From the NCBI RefSeq assembly GCF_004458765.1, contig NZ_SPJX01000332.1:73666-137665 (forward strand): DNA of 64,000 nucleotides. Reading direction: 5' to 3'. Below the pieces are notes generated by a model. That model made no database searches. It was not told where the DNA came from and worked only from the letters and a program-made list of their open reading frames with translations. The position numbers were made by a program, and so were the translations under genes. Shown in pieces: positions 7,907 through 16,277 of the stretch (position 1 is the first letter of the stretch; every line of letters begins with the position of its first letter). This stretch comes from Microvirga pakistanensis (lineage in GTDB: Bacteria > Pseudomonadota > Alphaproteobacteria > Rhizobiales > Beijerinckiaceae).

Positions 7907-8374
7907 ATGAGTCGTGCCTTTGTTCGTGAGGCCGAAGGCGGAGAAGCCTTCGAGGATCTGCCAGACCGGACCTTGACCCCTCATCATCTCGTCACTCCAT
8001 CGGGGCTGGCCCAGATGGATGCGACGATCCAGGCCTTGGAACAACGTCTTGATGAAGCGAAAGCCGCGGATGACAAGGCCGAGATGGCCCGCCTCTCACG
8101 CGACCTGCGGTATTGGTCGGCGCGGCGTGTCTCGGCCGAGGTGGTCCCACCGCCCACCGACACAACGCATGTGCGTTTTGGGGCGCGCGTCTCCTTCGAG
8201 CGCGAAGACGGGCGGCAGCAGACCTATCGCATCGTAGGCGAGGATGAGGCGGATCCAGCGAAGGGAACCATTTCCTATGTCTCGCCACTTGCGCAAGCGC
8301 TGATGGGCAAAGAGGTGGGCGACATCATTCCCGTTGGATCGACCACGGCGGAAATCATCGGCATCACCATTTGA
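7907..8374 (+). CDS. GreA/GreB family transcription elongation factor-like protein
   Basis: 155-residue protein with the two-part Gre layout. An N-terminal coiled-coil (LVTPSGLAQMDATIQALEQR, with the T-x-x-G-x-x-x-L/M start typical of GreA) is followed by a C-terminal FKBP-like domain with VRFGARVSFE, YRIVGEDEAD, GTISYVSPLAQALMGKEVGD and the C-terminal ITI strand. Gre factors enter the RNA polymerase secondary channel and promote cleavage of backtracked RNA. The acidic pair at the coiled-coil tip is not clear here, and the ~25-residue N-terminal extension is unlike canonical GreA, so it may be a Gre-related paralogue rather than the main GreA. GGAGG sits nine bases upstream of the ATG. The gene is convergent with the GGDEF gene, ten bases away. 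Confidence 0.8.
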   Translation: MSRAFVREAEGGEAFEDLPDRTLTPHHLVTPSGLAQMDATIQALEQRLDEAKAADDKAEMARLSRDLRYWSARRVSAEVVPPPTDTTHVRFGARVSFEREDGRQQTYRIVGEDEADPAKGTISYVSPLAQALMGKEVGDIIPVGSTTAEIIGITI

Positions 8375-8384
8375 CGATCGGTAC

Positions 8385-9860
8385 TCAGGCTCTGCGGTCT
8401 CGTTCCGTGGACGCGTAGTAGGCTCGCTTGGCCTCATACATCCTCAGGTCTGCACGTCTGACGACCGCCTCCAGCCGCTCCCCGGGTTCGCTGGTGGCAA
8501 GTCCCATCGCGAAACTGAGCGGGAGACCCGTGTAGAACTGGTTGTTGACCTCGAGCATGTTCTCGATGCTCTCCAGCACCAGCTTTGCATCGCGCTCGTC
8601 CGTTCCCGGCATCAGGAGGGCGAACTCATCACCTCCGATGCGAGCCGCGCACGAAGGTTTGTCGACCGCCTTGCTCAGCACCTCACCGGCACGGCGCAGG
8701 AGTGCGTCCCCAGCCGCATGCCCGAGCTGGTCGTTCGCCATTTTCAGGCCGTTGAGATCGATCATGACGACGGTAACCGGAAAAGGTCCCTTGCGCTCCA
8801 GACGATTGAGCTCATCGACATAGAAGGAGCGGTTGTAGAGCTTGGTCAGCACGTCATGCTTGCCGAGGTACTCCAGATAAGCCTCTGCACGCTTGCGGGC
8901 GGTGATATCCGTCAGCGCGACCTGAACCAGCGACCAATCGTGCTCGTAGCCAGGCAGGACCGAGAACTGCAGGTGCAGATGAAGCTCGTCTCCGGCCAGG
9001 GAGTAGTTGACGACCTCCCTCTGCTGGAAAATCTTGCCGTTCCAGAGATCGATGAGCTGCTCCCTGAAGTGATCCAGCATCTCCTCGCGGAACACGTCGC
9101 CGAGATTGCTCAACAGCGTTCTCTTGTCGGGTGAGGCGAACAGTTCGAGTGTGTGCCGGTTCACGTCGATGACGCGGATTTCGCTCAAGCAACGGGCAAT
9201 GAATTCCGGGTGCACATCGGTGAAAGTGCGGAAATTGCTGATCCCCTGCCGCCGAACATCGTCAAGCAAATTCTTGACCGCACTGAAATCCTCCACCCAG
9301 AGGGAAACGGGAGAATGTTCGAAAAGACCGCGTGAGTAAGTCTCGCTGATCGCCAGCTCCCGGCGAGCCGTTTCCCGTTCGGTGACATCCTCGATCGCCA
9401 CGAGAACACGGTCCCACCGGCTCTCGTGCCCTGGCAGGATTGTTCCTTTGAGTTGAATGTCGAGACGCTTTCCAGAGAGATTGTAATTAACGGCGTTGCT
9501 GCCGAACTCCGTGTTTCCGTCCCAGAGCTGAACAAGCTCCTCGATGTGGGACTTGAACATGTCGGCACGGAAGATCTTGTCGAGATTGTCGACCAAATGG
9601 GCCAAGTTATCAGCTTCGAAGAGGCTGAGTGTCCTTCGATTGACCTTGATGACGCGGATCCGCCTGGAGCAGGCACGCACCCGTTCGATGTCTTCCTCCA
9701 GGTACTCTCTCAACGACACGATCCCGGCGGAACGCCACTCGTCGAAGAGCTGCTTGACGCCGCTGTAGTCCTCGAGCCAAAGGGAGACAGGCGCCAGGTC
9801 GAACATGCGCGCGTCGTCCTGTCGGTCGTCGGGTAGAGATGCTGCCAAAGAATGGGGCAT
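8385..9860 (-). CDS. PAS-PAS-GGDEF diguanylate cyclase
   Basis: About 491 residues. The C-terminal GGDEF domain carries an intact ARIGGDEFALLMPG motif at about residues 409-413, preceded by HDVLTKLYNRSFYVDELNRL in two parts and VVMIDLNGLKMANDQLGHAAG, so c-di-GMP synthesis is expected. The RxxD product-inhibition site before GGDEF is absent (DKPS occupies that place). Upstream are two related PAS domains of about 130 residues, each opening with APVSLWLEDYSGVK or SPVSLWVEDFSAVK and ending with a D[VI]T.R motif, which suggests an internal duplication. There are no membrane helices, so the sensor is probably cytoplasmic. The start was set at 9860 (MPHSLAA); a longer frame reaches 9932, and no good Shine-Dalgarno sequence distinguishes them. 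Confidence 0.86.
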   Translation of the reverse strand: MPHSLAASLPDDRQDDARMFDLAPVSLWLEDYSGVKQLFDEWRSAGIVSLREYLEEDIERVRACSRRIRVIKVNRRTLSLFEADNLAHLVDNLDKIFRADMFKSHIEELVQLWDGNTEFGSNAVNYNLSGKRLDIQLKGTILPGHESRWDRVLVAIEDVTERETARRELAISETYSRGLFEHSPVSLWVEDFSAVKNLLDDVRRQGISNFRTFTDVHPEFIARCLSEIRVIDVNRHTLELFASPDKRTLLSNLGDVFREEMLDHFREQLIDLWNGKIFQQREVVNYSLAGDELHLHLQFSVLPGYEHDWSLVQVALTDITARKRAEAYLEYLGKHDVLTKLYNRSFYVDELNRLERKGPFPVTVVMIDLNGLKMANDQLGHAAGDALLRRAGEVLSKAVDKPSCAARIGGDEFALLMPGTDERDAKLVLESIENMLEVNNQFYTGLPLSFAMGLATSEPGERLEAVVRRADLRMYEAKRAYYASTERDRRA

Positions 9861-10106
9861 GGAGGGCCTGCAGGTATTATTTCCCCGGCCATTCACCCTG
9901 AAGCTCGCATGTAATACAAGAGCAAAATACAAAAAAGGCAGGTTCTCCTTTGCCCCTTATGCCGCAAAAGCTGGCACAGCTCCTATCGAGCCCACCTGTC
10001 GCTCGGGCACAAGTCTGTTCATCCTGCGCCCGAGCCCCGCGACCTCTCTTCAACCTGGTCAGATCGCCGATGCCTCACGGCCGGTCCAGCTCCCGGGCAA
10101 GCTCTT

Positions 10107-10334
10107 TCATGCCTCAGCCTTCATCTGATCGACAACTGACTGGCTCATATAAGGATGCCCAGCTTCGTTCAGGGCCCGGTCCAAGGCCTCGATCGCGGTC
10201 AGGATCTTGGAGAGCTCCTCCGCCATTTCCACGGAGGGAAGCGGTGCTTCGGCGATCTGCCGTGCCATCTCGCGGCGTCGCTTGACGAGGCTCTCGCGCG
10301 CAGCATTCAGCTCCTTGATTTCCTCGGACGTCAT
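10107..10334 (-). CDS. Small coiled-coil protein of unknown function
   Basis: 75 residues, not recognised. The sequence is strongly charged and heptad-like from about residue 3 to 58 (SEEIKELNAARESLVKRRRE, then AEELSKILTAIEALDRALNE), which predicts two long helices or a helical hairpin, followed by a short tail. No cysteine or metal motif and no membrane segment are present. It lies between the Mfd-like gene upstream and the diguanylate cyclase downstream, all on the minus strand, but with gaps of about 95 and 246 bases. Codon use and a clean ATG support a real gene. Confidence 0.6.
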   Translation of the reverse strand: MTSEEIKELNAARESLVKRRREMARQIAEAPLPSVEMAEELSKILTAIEALDRALNEAGHPYMSQSVVDQMKAEA

Positions 10335-10429
10335 GGGCTCCTCGTTTTCTTCCGTCGTTTCAGAGATAAGTCGGTTTGGCTGAATATGTTCGCAAGCCAG
10401 CTGCGGCAGGGTGCGCCGGATAGATTGGC

Positions 10430-13400
10430 TTACGCAAATCTGCCGAGCAGCTCCAAAACGGATTTGAGACGTTCCTCGGCATTCGCAATGGAGCGGGCCA
10501 GGATCAGTCGCTCCCCGTTCCAGCGAAGCTCGTCCTTGTAAGCTTCCATCGCTCGCTGGATCGGAAGTCGCTCAGCGGCTCCCGGGCGAAAACTCAGGGC
10601 TATGGCCTGCGGCCCGGCATCGACGCGTGCGACGCCTGAACGACGACAAAGCTGCTTCAGTTCGGCCAAGTTGATGAGATTTTGCAGGGGCTGTGGCAAG
10701 GCCCCAAACCTGTCTTCGATCTCCGCACAGAGATCGTCCACACTCTGCTGAGCGTCGAGCCTTGCGGTTCGAACGTAAAGATTAACCCGCGTTTCCGCGT
10801 CGATGACATAATCCTCAGGAATCCTTCCGGCGATGCCAAGGTTCAGCTCCGGCGACCAAGAATCCTCGACGCCCTCACCACGGAGCGTGCGCGCCAGCAT
10901 GGCTTGATAAAGATCGGCGCCGATGAGCCGAACATGGCCGGCCTGCTCGTCTCCCAGGAGAGAGCCTGCCCCGCGCAGATCGAGATCCTGCGCGCTGATG
11001 GCGAAGCCCGCGCCGAGACGATCCAGGGCCTCGAGCGTACGCAAACGCTTCTCCGTTGCCTTCGGTAGCGTCTGATCCGGCTCCGTCAGGAGATAGGCAG
11101 CACCGCGAACGCGCCCTCGACCGACACGTCCGCGCAGCTGGTGAAGTTGCGCAAGGCCGAAACGGTCAGCGCGCCAGACGAGCATCGTGTTCGCACGGGG
11201 AACATCAAGCCCGCTTTCGATGATGTTGGTTGAAAGCAGCACATCCCCCTCTCCATCCGCAAAGCGCACCATCGCTTCGTCCGTCTCGGCCGGCGGCATC
11301 TGCCCGTGCGCCACGACCAAGTCGAGATCGGGCACGAGCTTTCTCAGCTGCTCCTGCATCGGCTCGATGTCCTCCACCCTGGAGCAAACCACGAAGCTCT
11401 GCCCGGCCCGTCTCTTCTCGCGCATGAGCGCATCGCGCACGGTGGCCGGATCGAAAGGGGTCAGGAAAGTGCGGATCGGTTGGCGCCGCGCGGGCGGTGT
11501 CGCGATAATGCTGATGTCCTGCAATCCGACGAGTGCCGACTGCAGGGTTCGCGGAATCGGTGTAGCCGTGAGCGTCAAAACGTGCCCACCCTTGGTCAGC
11601 TCCCGTAGCTTTGCCTTATGGGACGCTCCGAAGCGCTGCTCCTCGTCGATGACCGCAAGGCCGAGGTCACTGAATGCAATTCCTTTTCCGGCAAGCGTGT
11701 GTGTTCCCACGACGATCCTGATCGACCCGTCCGCCAGTCCTTTCTTGACGGCCCGCGCCTCTGCGGGAGCGACAAGGCGTGAAAGGTGCGCAACCTCCAC
11801 ACCGAGACCGGCGAAACGCCGCCGGAAGGTCCGAAAGTGCTGACGTGCAAGAACCGTCGTCGGCGCGACGATAGCCACCTGCTTCCCGGAAAGAGCCACG
11901 GCTGCTGCCGCACGCAAAGCGACCTCCGTCTTGCCGAAGCCCACATCGCCGCAGACGAGGCGATCCATCGGATGTCCCGAAGCGAGATCCTGCAGGACCT
12001 GCTCGATGGCGCGAGACTGATCAGGGGTCTCGGAAAAGGCGAAACGGGCAACGAAGCGCTCATAATACCGCGTGGGCGGAACAACTGGATCCAGCTCGGT
12101 CCCGTTCCTCGCTGCGACAAGTGTCTTCATCCGCTGCGCTGTTTCCTGGAGCTCGCTCTCGATTTTCCGGCGGCGAGCAGCCCACGTATTGTCGTTGAGC
12201 CTATCCAGTTTGACAGCTTCAGGAGATGCGCCGTAACGCCAGATTCGATCCATCTCCGCCGTTGGAACCATGAGCGTCGCATCATCCGCATACCCGAGGC
12301 GAACGGCGTCCTCGCTGTGGTCAGCATCGAGCGACACCCTCTCGATGCCGTCCAGCCGGCCAAGGCCATGCTCGCTGTGGACAACGATGTCGCCAATGTG
12401 AAAGCCGATATCCGTCAGTTGACCAATCGTTGACGGGGATGCGGCTGCATCCTCGCTGCTCGCGCGGCTGCCGAGAACGTCATAAGCCGTGATCACTGCA
12501 ATATCCGAGGACGCGTCGATGAAGCCGCCCCTGATGTCTGCCGTGATCATAAAACGGCCCTGGAACGGGCCCGCGACGATCTCACCCCAGCTGTCGGCGC
12601 CAACAGGCTCTGGCTTTGATTCGCCCAACCTGCGGCGCAGCTGAGTTAGATCACGCTGCGTTGCGGCAAGAAGCACGATCTTCCGCTTGGCCTGATCTTG
12701 CGCCTGGATGAAACGCGACAGCGCCTGTGACGGTTTTGGAGAGCCCGCGAAGAAGGGCACGGCAGCATCGTCGTCCTCCACCTCATGAATGAGCGTCACG
12801 CGGCGTGCGTCCAGCAGACCTTGCCATTCCTGTTCCAGAATGAAGAGCCGCTCAGGCTTTACGGCGTGCTCGGCACTCGTGCGGAGACTGGTCCGACTCT
12901 CGAACGCATCGACGACCTCGTCCATCACGTCCTGACGCCGCTCCTCCGCCCGTCCTTCCATCAAGATTGCCGCCCCAGGCCAATAATCGAAGACCGTCTC
13001 TAGGCCCTCATAATATTCCGGCAGGCGGTGCTCCATTCCGGCATGACGCTCCTGCGGGGAACGGCCGTCATCCGTCTTGCTCAGCACCACCTCTGATGCG
13101 GGCTCGAGCATGATATTTGCGATCTCCTCCTCGGTCCTTTGAGAAACAGGGTCGTAGCGACGGATCGCGAGGATCCTCGCTCCATCGTGCTCGATGCGAT
13201 ACGGCAGGGCGGAATTGGCTGGAAAGATGTCGACAACCTGTCCGTGGATGGCCGCTTCTCCCGGCTCATCCACCCGGTCATCAAGAACATAGCCTGTGCG
13301 ATCCAGAAATCGCTCAAGGAGTTCCTGCGCAAACCGATCCCCTGCCCTGAGAGACAAGCTCGCGTTCTGTATCACGTTGCGCGGCGGCAGCTTTTGAATG

Positions 13401-13744
13401 ATGGCGGCCGGGCTCGTGATGAGCACACCCCCCTTGTCGTTGCGATCCAGCATCTGCCGGAGCATCGACATCCTCTGCCCCATCACTTCGCGCGAGGGCG
13501 AGGCGCTGTCGTAAGGAAGACAATCCCAGGGCGGCAGGAGAAAGACCTGCAGGTCTGGGGACAATCCTCGGACCGCCTTTGCCAGCAGCTCCGCCCTGCG
13601 CCGTCCCTGTGCCAGGTAAATCACCCCCTCCGCTCCAGTCGTATCTGCCAGCTCGATCAGGCGTACTGCATGGAGGCCGAGAGGCGGCGCAAGGGTAAGA
13701 TGAGTATGCCCTGTGTCCTGAGGACCAATGGGCTTGGGATGCAT
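10430..13744 (-). CDS. Mfd-like transcription-repair coupling factor / SF2 translocase (divergent)
   Basis: 1104 residues with Mfd domain order: a UvrB-like N-terminal part with the fold seen in VFLLPPWDCLPYDSASPS; an RNA-polymerase-interaction-type module (GDIVVHSEHGLGRLDGIERV ... LMVPTAEMDRIWRYG); then a RecG-type translocase with Walker A GDVGFGKTE at about residue 600, DEEQ box VIDEEQRFG at about residue 700, TATPIPRTLQ, and QLRGRVGRG; and the C-terminal TRCF domain. Canonical Mfd strips stalled RNA polymerase from DNA lesions and recruits UvrA. This copy is somewhat short and differs at conserved places: the RNA-polymerase module is diverged and the segment VAIGGLDR-like seen in housekeeping Mfd is absent. 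It may be a second, paralogous Mfd, although only a genome search could show whether another exists. No neighbour suggests a repair operon. Confidence 0.8.
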   Translation of the reverse strand: MHPKPIGPQDTGHTHLTLAPPLGLHAVRLIELADTTGAEGVIYLAQGRRRAELLAKAVRGLSPDLQVFLLPPWDCLPYDSASPSREVMGQRMSMLRQMLDRNDKGGVLITSPAAIIQKLPPRNVIQNASLSLRAGDRFAQELLERFLDRTGYVLDDRVDEPGEAAIHGQVVDIFPANSALPYRIEHDGARILAIRRYDPVSQRTEEEIANIMLEPASEVVLSKTDDGRSPQERHAGMEHRLPEYYEGLETVFDYWPGAAILMEGRAEERRQDVMDEVVDAFESRTSLRTSAEHAVKPERLFILEQEWQGLLDARRVTLIHEVEDDDAAVPFFAGSPKPSQALSRFIQAQDQAKRKIVLLAATQRDLTQLRRRLGESKPEPVGADSWGEIVAGPFQGRFMITADIRGGFIDASSDIAVITAYDVLGSRASSEDAAASPSTIGQLTDIGFHIGDIVVHSEHGLGRLDGIERVSLDADHSEDAVRLGYADDATLMVPTAEMDRIWRYGASPEAVKLDRLNDNTWAARRRKIESELQETAQRMKTLVAARNGTELDPVVPPTRYYERFVARFAFSETPDQSRAIEQVLQDLASGHPMDRLVCGDVGFGKTEVALRAAAAVALSGKQVAIVAPTTVLARQHFRTFRRRFAGLGVEVAHLSRLVAPAEARAVKKGLADGSIRIVVGTHTLAGKGIAFSDLGLAVIDEEQRFGASHKAKLRELTKGGHVLTLTATPIPRTLQSALVGLQDISIIATPPARRQPIRTFLTPFDPATVRDALMREKRRAGQSFVVCSRVEDIEPMQEQLRKLVPDLDLVVAHGQMPPAETDEAMVRFADGEGDVLLSTNIIESGLDVPRANTMLVWRADRFGLAQLHQLRGRVGRGRVRGAAYLLTEPDQTLPKATEKRLRTLEALDRLGAGFAISAQDLDLRGAGSLLGDEQAGHVRLIGADLYQAMLARTLRGEGVEDSWSPELNLGIAGRIPEDYVIDAETRVNLYVRTARLDAQQSVDDLCAEIEDRFGALPQPLQNLINLAELKQLCRRSGVARVDAGPQAIALSFRPGAAERLPIQRAMEAYKDELRWNGERLILARSIANAEERLKSVLELLGRFA

Positions 13745-13821
13745 AGGGTTCTCTTGGGGCTTTGTTGGGCGGAAGATGTGGCGAACACACTATCAACGCC
13801 CATTGGCTTCGCCAGTTGCAC

Positions 13822-14196
13822 CTAAGAACTTCGCCTTCTCAGAAGTGCACCGATTCGCGGAGCGTTCGTCTCAGCCCGGCGCATTTCGAGCAATGCGTCC
13901 TGAAGCATGTCAATTGAGGCGCAAGCCTGAGCTCGGGATACAGCAATGGTCGTGGGATCACGCATGGAAAAACGGTCTGCGTCCCGCACCAGTTTCGCGC
14001 ACCGTTCATGAACGAGCCAGCGAATCTCCTTAAGGCGTGGAGTGGGGTGCGAGATCTGCACTATCTCATCACAGACCGTAAGCACGTCTTGGGCAAGGTC
14101 CTCACGTGAATAGAGCCCTGAATAGGATCGGATCAAGCTGCGGGCCCGGTTCAAGGAATGGCGGATTTCCTGGCGCAAAATGCTGTCGTTGCTCAT
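13822..14196 (-). CDS. Hypothetical protein
   Basis: 124 residues, not recognised. The composition is mixed helical and charged (ILRQEIRHSLNRARSLIRSY, REDLAQDVLTVCDEIVQI, RWLVHERCAKLVRDADRFSM), with no signal peptide, membrane helix or known motif. Three cysteines are scattered and do not form a metal-binding pattern. It is transcribed toward the Mfd-like gene and separated from it by 77 bases. The start at 14196 is the first in-frame ATG. A simple helical cytoplasmic protein is the most that can be said. Confidence 0.5.
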   Translation of the reverse strand: MSNDSILRQEIRHSLNRARSLIRSYSGLYSREDLAQDVLTVCDEIVQISHPTPRLKEIRWLVHERCAKLVRDADRFSMRDPTTIAVSRAQACASIDMLQDALLEMRRAETNAPRIGALLRRRSS

Positions 14197-14275
14197 CGCA
14201 CGTTTCCGGAAAGACCTCGCCCACGTCCGTCGGCAGGAACGATGTTGCCTTCATGCCCTCGGAAAAAACGGATCC

Positions 14276-14473
14276 TTACCCACGCCCGCCCGAGGCAGCC
14301 GTGGCCTTGACACGGACCAACTCCGGAATCGGAACGTCCTGCGCCGCAGTAACGGACGGACCGAACCCGGCTTTTTGTAGAAGGGGGCCGGCGATGATCG
14401 CCGCAACAAAGGCAAAGGCGAAAACGACCAAAGCAACACGCCCATAAAGGGTGGCCATATCCTTGGGTACCAT
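14276..14473 (-). CDS. Small single-pass membrane protein of unknown function
   Basis: 65 residues. A single hydrophobic helix (VALVVFAFAFVAAIIAGPLL) follows a short N-terminus, and the ~30-residue remainder is polar and rich in valine, alanine and glycine. The ATG at 14473 is preferred because GAGGAGAG lies just upstream; the frame extends another 76 residues upstream into AT-rich sequence with no protein-like character. An ATG five codons later (MATLYGR) is an alternative. It may be exported or membrane-anchored, and no function is recognised. Confidence 0.5.
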   Translation of the reverse strand: MVPKDMATLYGRVALVVFAFAFVAAIIAGPLLQKAGFGPSVTAAQDVPIPELVRVKATAASGGRG

Positions 14474-14794
14474 TCGTCTCTCCTCGGACTGCTTCGCTTG
14501 AGGAATCATAGGAGTCGCCTTTGCTTTGGCCAAGCCGTTAACTTTCGTTTCGACCTGGAGGCGGCGGTGATGCCTTGAATGATCCCGCTTAAGCTCCGGA
14601 AAGAGCGGAGATTTCCGGTTCTGAAAATGTGAGAAATACTTTTCCACAACATGGTTAATCTCACACATATTCCTACACATTGTATCGTATTTTAGAGACA
14701 CTTACATCTTTGATCAAGAAGTGGTTGGCCATCTCGCCCGTAATGAACATTCCAGCACGGAAGGGATTGAACAGAACACACGGAACCTGATCTG
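14474..14794. other. AT-rich intergenic region between divergent genes
   Basis: A 321-base gap between the small membrane protein (minus) and selO (plus). Bases 14570-14730 are distinctly richer in A and T than the surroundings, with runs such as GTGAGAAATACTTTTCC and ATTGTATCGTATTTTAG. This is the likely promoter region for both genes, but I could not pick out a convincing -35/-10 pair. No tRNA-like cloverleaf, terminator or small ORF with a Shine-Dalgarno sequence was recognised. Confidence 0.5.
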
Positions 14795-16222
14795 ATGCCG
14801 CTTTCTCCTCTGTACCGTGCCGCGACGAGCCATCAGGCGCTTGGGCCTGAATTCTACGACATCGTCACGCCAGCACGCTTCCCAATGCATCACCTGCGCT
14901 ATCGGAACCGGCGATGGGCGATGCGTACCGGTCTTGAGAGCCTAACGGACGAAGAGTGGATCAGACACTTCGGCATGTTCGAACCCCTTCCCGGCAGCCT
15001 GCAGGAAGCGCTCGCCCTGCGCTACCACGGGCACCAGTTTCGAACCTATAATCCCTATCTGGGCGACGGACGCGGATTTCTTTTCGCTCAACTGTACGAC
15101 ACCCGAAGTGACAAGCTGCTCGACCTCGCGACCAAGGGGAGCGGACAGACGCCCTGGTCGCGTCATGCGGATGGACGCCTGACGCTCAAGGGTGGCGTGC
15201 GGGAAGTCCTGGCGACCGAGATGCTGGAAGCGCTCGGCGTCCACACGTCCAAGTCGTTCAGCCTGATCGAAACCGGCGAGGAGTTGGAGAGAGGCGACGA
15301 GCCCTCACCGACACGTTCCTCCGTTCTCGTGCGCCTCAGCCATTCGCACATCCGGATCGGCACATTCCAGCGTTTGCTCTACCTGGATGAAATTCCCAAC
15401 ATCAGCAATCTGCTCGACTATACGATCACGACCTACATGCCCGAGATTTGGCGTGACAGCGAGGCGGAACGGGCAACTGCCTTTCTGGAAGAGGTCTGCC
15501 GTCGGGTGGCGCGCATGGGCGCTCAGTGGATGGCTGCGGGTTTTGTGCATGGCGTGCTGAACACCGACAATGTCAATATCACCGGAGAGAGCTTCGATTA
15601 CGGTCCCTGGCGCTTTCTGCCCACCTATAATCCTGCCTTCACGGCTGCGTATTTCGACGAAACGGGTCTCTACGCTTTCGGCCGCCAGCCTGATGCGCTC
15701 TTGTGGAACCTGTTCAGGCTCGCGGAATGCTTTTTGCCCATTGCCGAACAGAGCAGACTCGAAGAGGCGCTCACGGCCTTCGAGCCGGCATTGCACCAGG
15801 AATTCGCGGCGGCGATCCTTCGTCGGCTCGGCCTGCGCCCCCAAAACCCCGAGCTGAACGGATTGCTCGCGAAAAGTCTCTGGACTTTTCTGCATAGCAC
15901 GCAGGCCCCTTTCGAGCAGACATTCTTCGATTGGTTCGGAGGCGCGCGGAGCACTGAGCGTGCGCGGCGAAGCCCGTCCTCCTCATACTATTCCGCTACG
16001 ACCTTCGAGCCGTTTCGCGACACTCTGGAACGGTTTGAGCCGCTTCCAGGAATCGTGCTCGATCATGCCGATTTTGCAAAGGAACGACCCTGTACGATGC
16101 TGATCGACGAGGTCGAAGCACTTTGGGAACCCATTGCAAACGGCGACGATTGGTCTTCCTTCAACGCCAAACTCGCAGAGATCGACCTGATGGCTGAGGC
16201 CTACGGCTTGAGGGATGCATGA
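14795..16222 (+). CDS. selO: SelO/YdiU family pseudokinase protein adenylyltransferase
   Basis: 475 residues matching the SelO (YdiU, UPF0061) family. Members have a kinase-like fold with an inverted ATP and transfer AMP to Ser, Thr or Tyr of target proteins, linked to redox stress. Visible family blocks are RYHGHQFRTYNPYLGDGRG in the N-lobe, TKGSGQTPWSRHADGRLTLK, the helix with GGVREVLATEML, the catalytic-type segment FVHGVLNTDNVNITGESFDY, with Asp and Asn of the HGxxNTDN motif intact, and FDYGPWRF. Canonical bacterial SelO has about 480-500 residues, so the length fits. ATG 14795 follows an AT-rich promoter-like region without a strong Shine-Dalgarno sequence. It is convergent with the LuxR-type regulator. 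Confidence 0.92.
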   Translation: MPLSPLYRAATSHQALGPEFYDIVTPARFPMHHLRYRNRRWAMRTGLESLTDEEWIRHFGMFEPLPGSLQEALALRYHGHQFRTYNPYLGDGRGFLFAQLYDTRSDKLLDLATKGSGQTPWSRHADGRLTLKGGVREVLATEMLEALGVHTSKSFSLIETGEELERGDEPSPTRSSVLVRLSHSHIRIGTFQRLLYLDEIPNISNLLDYTITTYMPEIWRDSEAERATAFLEEVCRRVARMGAQWMAAGFVHGVLNTDNVNITGESFDYGPWRFLPTYNPAFTAAYFDETGLYAFGRQPDALLWNLFRLAECFLPIAEQSRLEEALTAFEPALHQEFAAAILRRLGLRPQNPELNGLLAKSLWTFLHSTQAPFEQTFFDWFGGARSTERARRSPSSSYYSATTFEPFRDTLERFEPLPGIVLDHADFAKERPCTMLIDEVEALWEPIANGDDWSSFNAKLAEIDLMAEAYGLRDA

Positions 16223-16231
16223 ACATGCGGT

Positions 16232-16260
16232 GCAGCAGAACGATCTGCTGCTTCCTCCCT
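16232..16260. terminator. Candidate terminator between convergent genes
   Basis: GCAGCAGA (16232-16239), a four-base loop ACGA, and TCTGCTGC (16244-16251) form a perfect eight-pair hairpin. It is followed on the plus strand by the pyrimidine-rich TTCCTCCCT. It sits nine bases after the selO stop and in front of the convergent regulator stop. The lack of a real T-run makes it a weak intrinsic terminator. Confidence 0.45.
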
Positions 16261-16277
16261 GAGTGGTGCGAAACTCG

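Noticed and set aside
10001..10035. Eight-pair stem GCTCGGGC/GCCCGAGC between two minus-strand genes
   Set aside because: The loop is 19 bases and no T-run follows on either strand, so it is a poor terminator and I saw no other role.
14474..14701. N-terminal extension of the small membrane protein
   Set aside because: The extra 76 codons lie in AT-rich intergenic sequence, whereas ATG 14473 has a good Shine-Dalgarno sequence.
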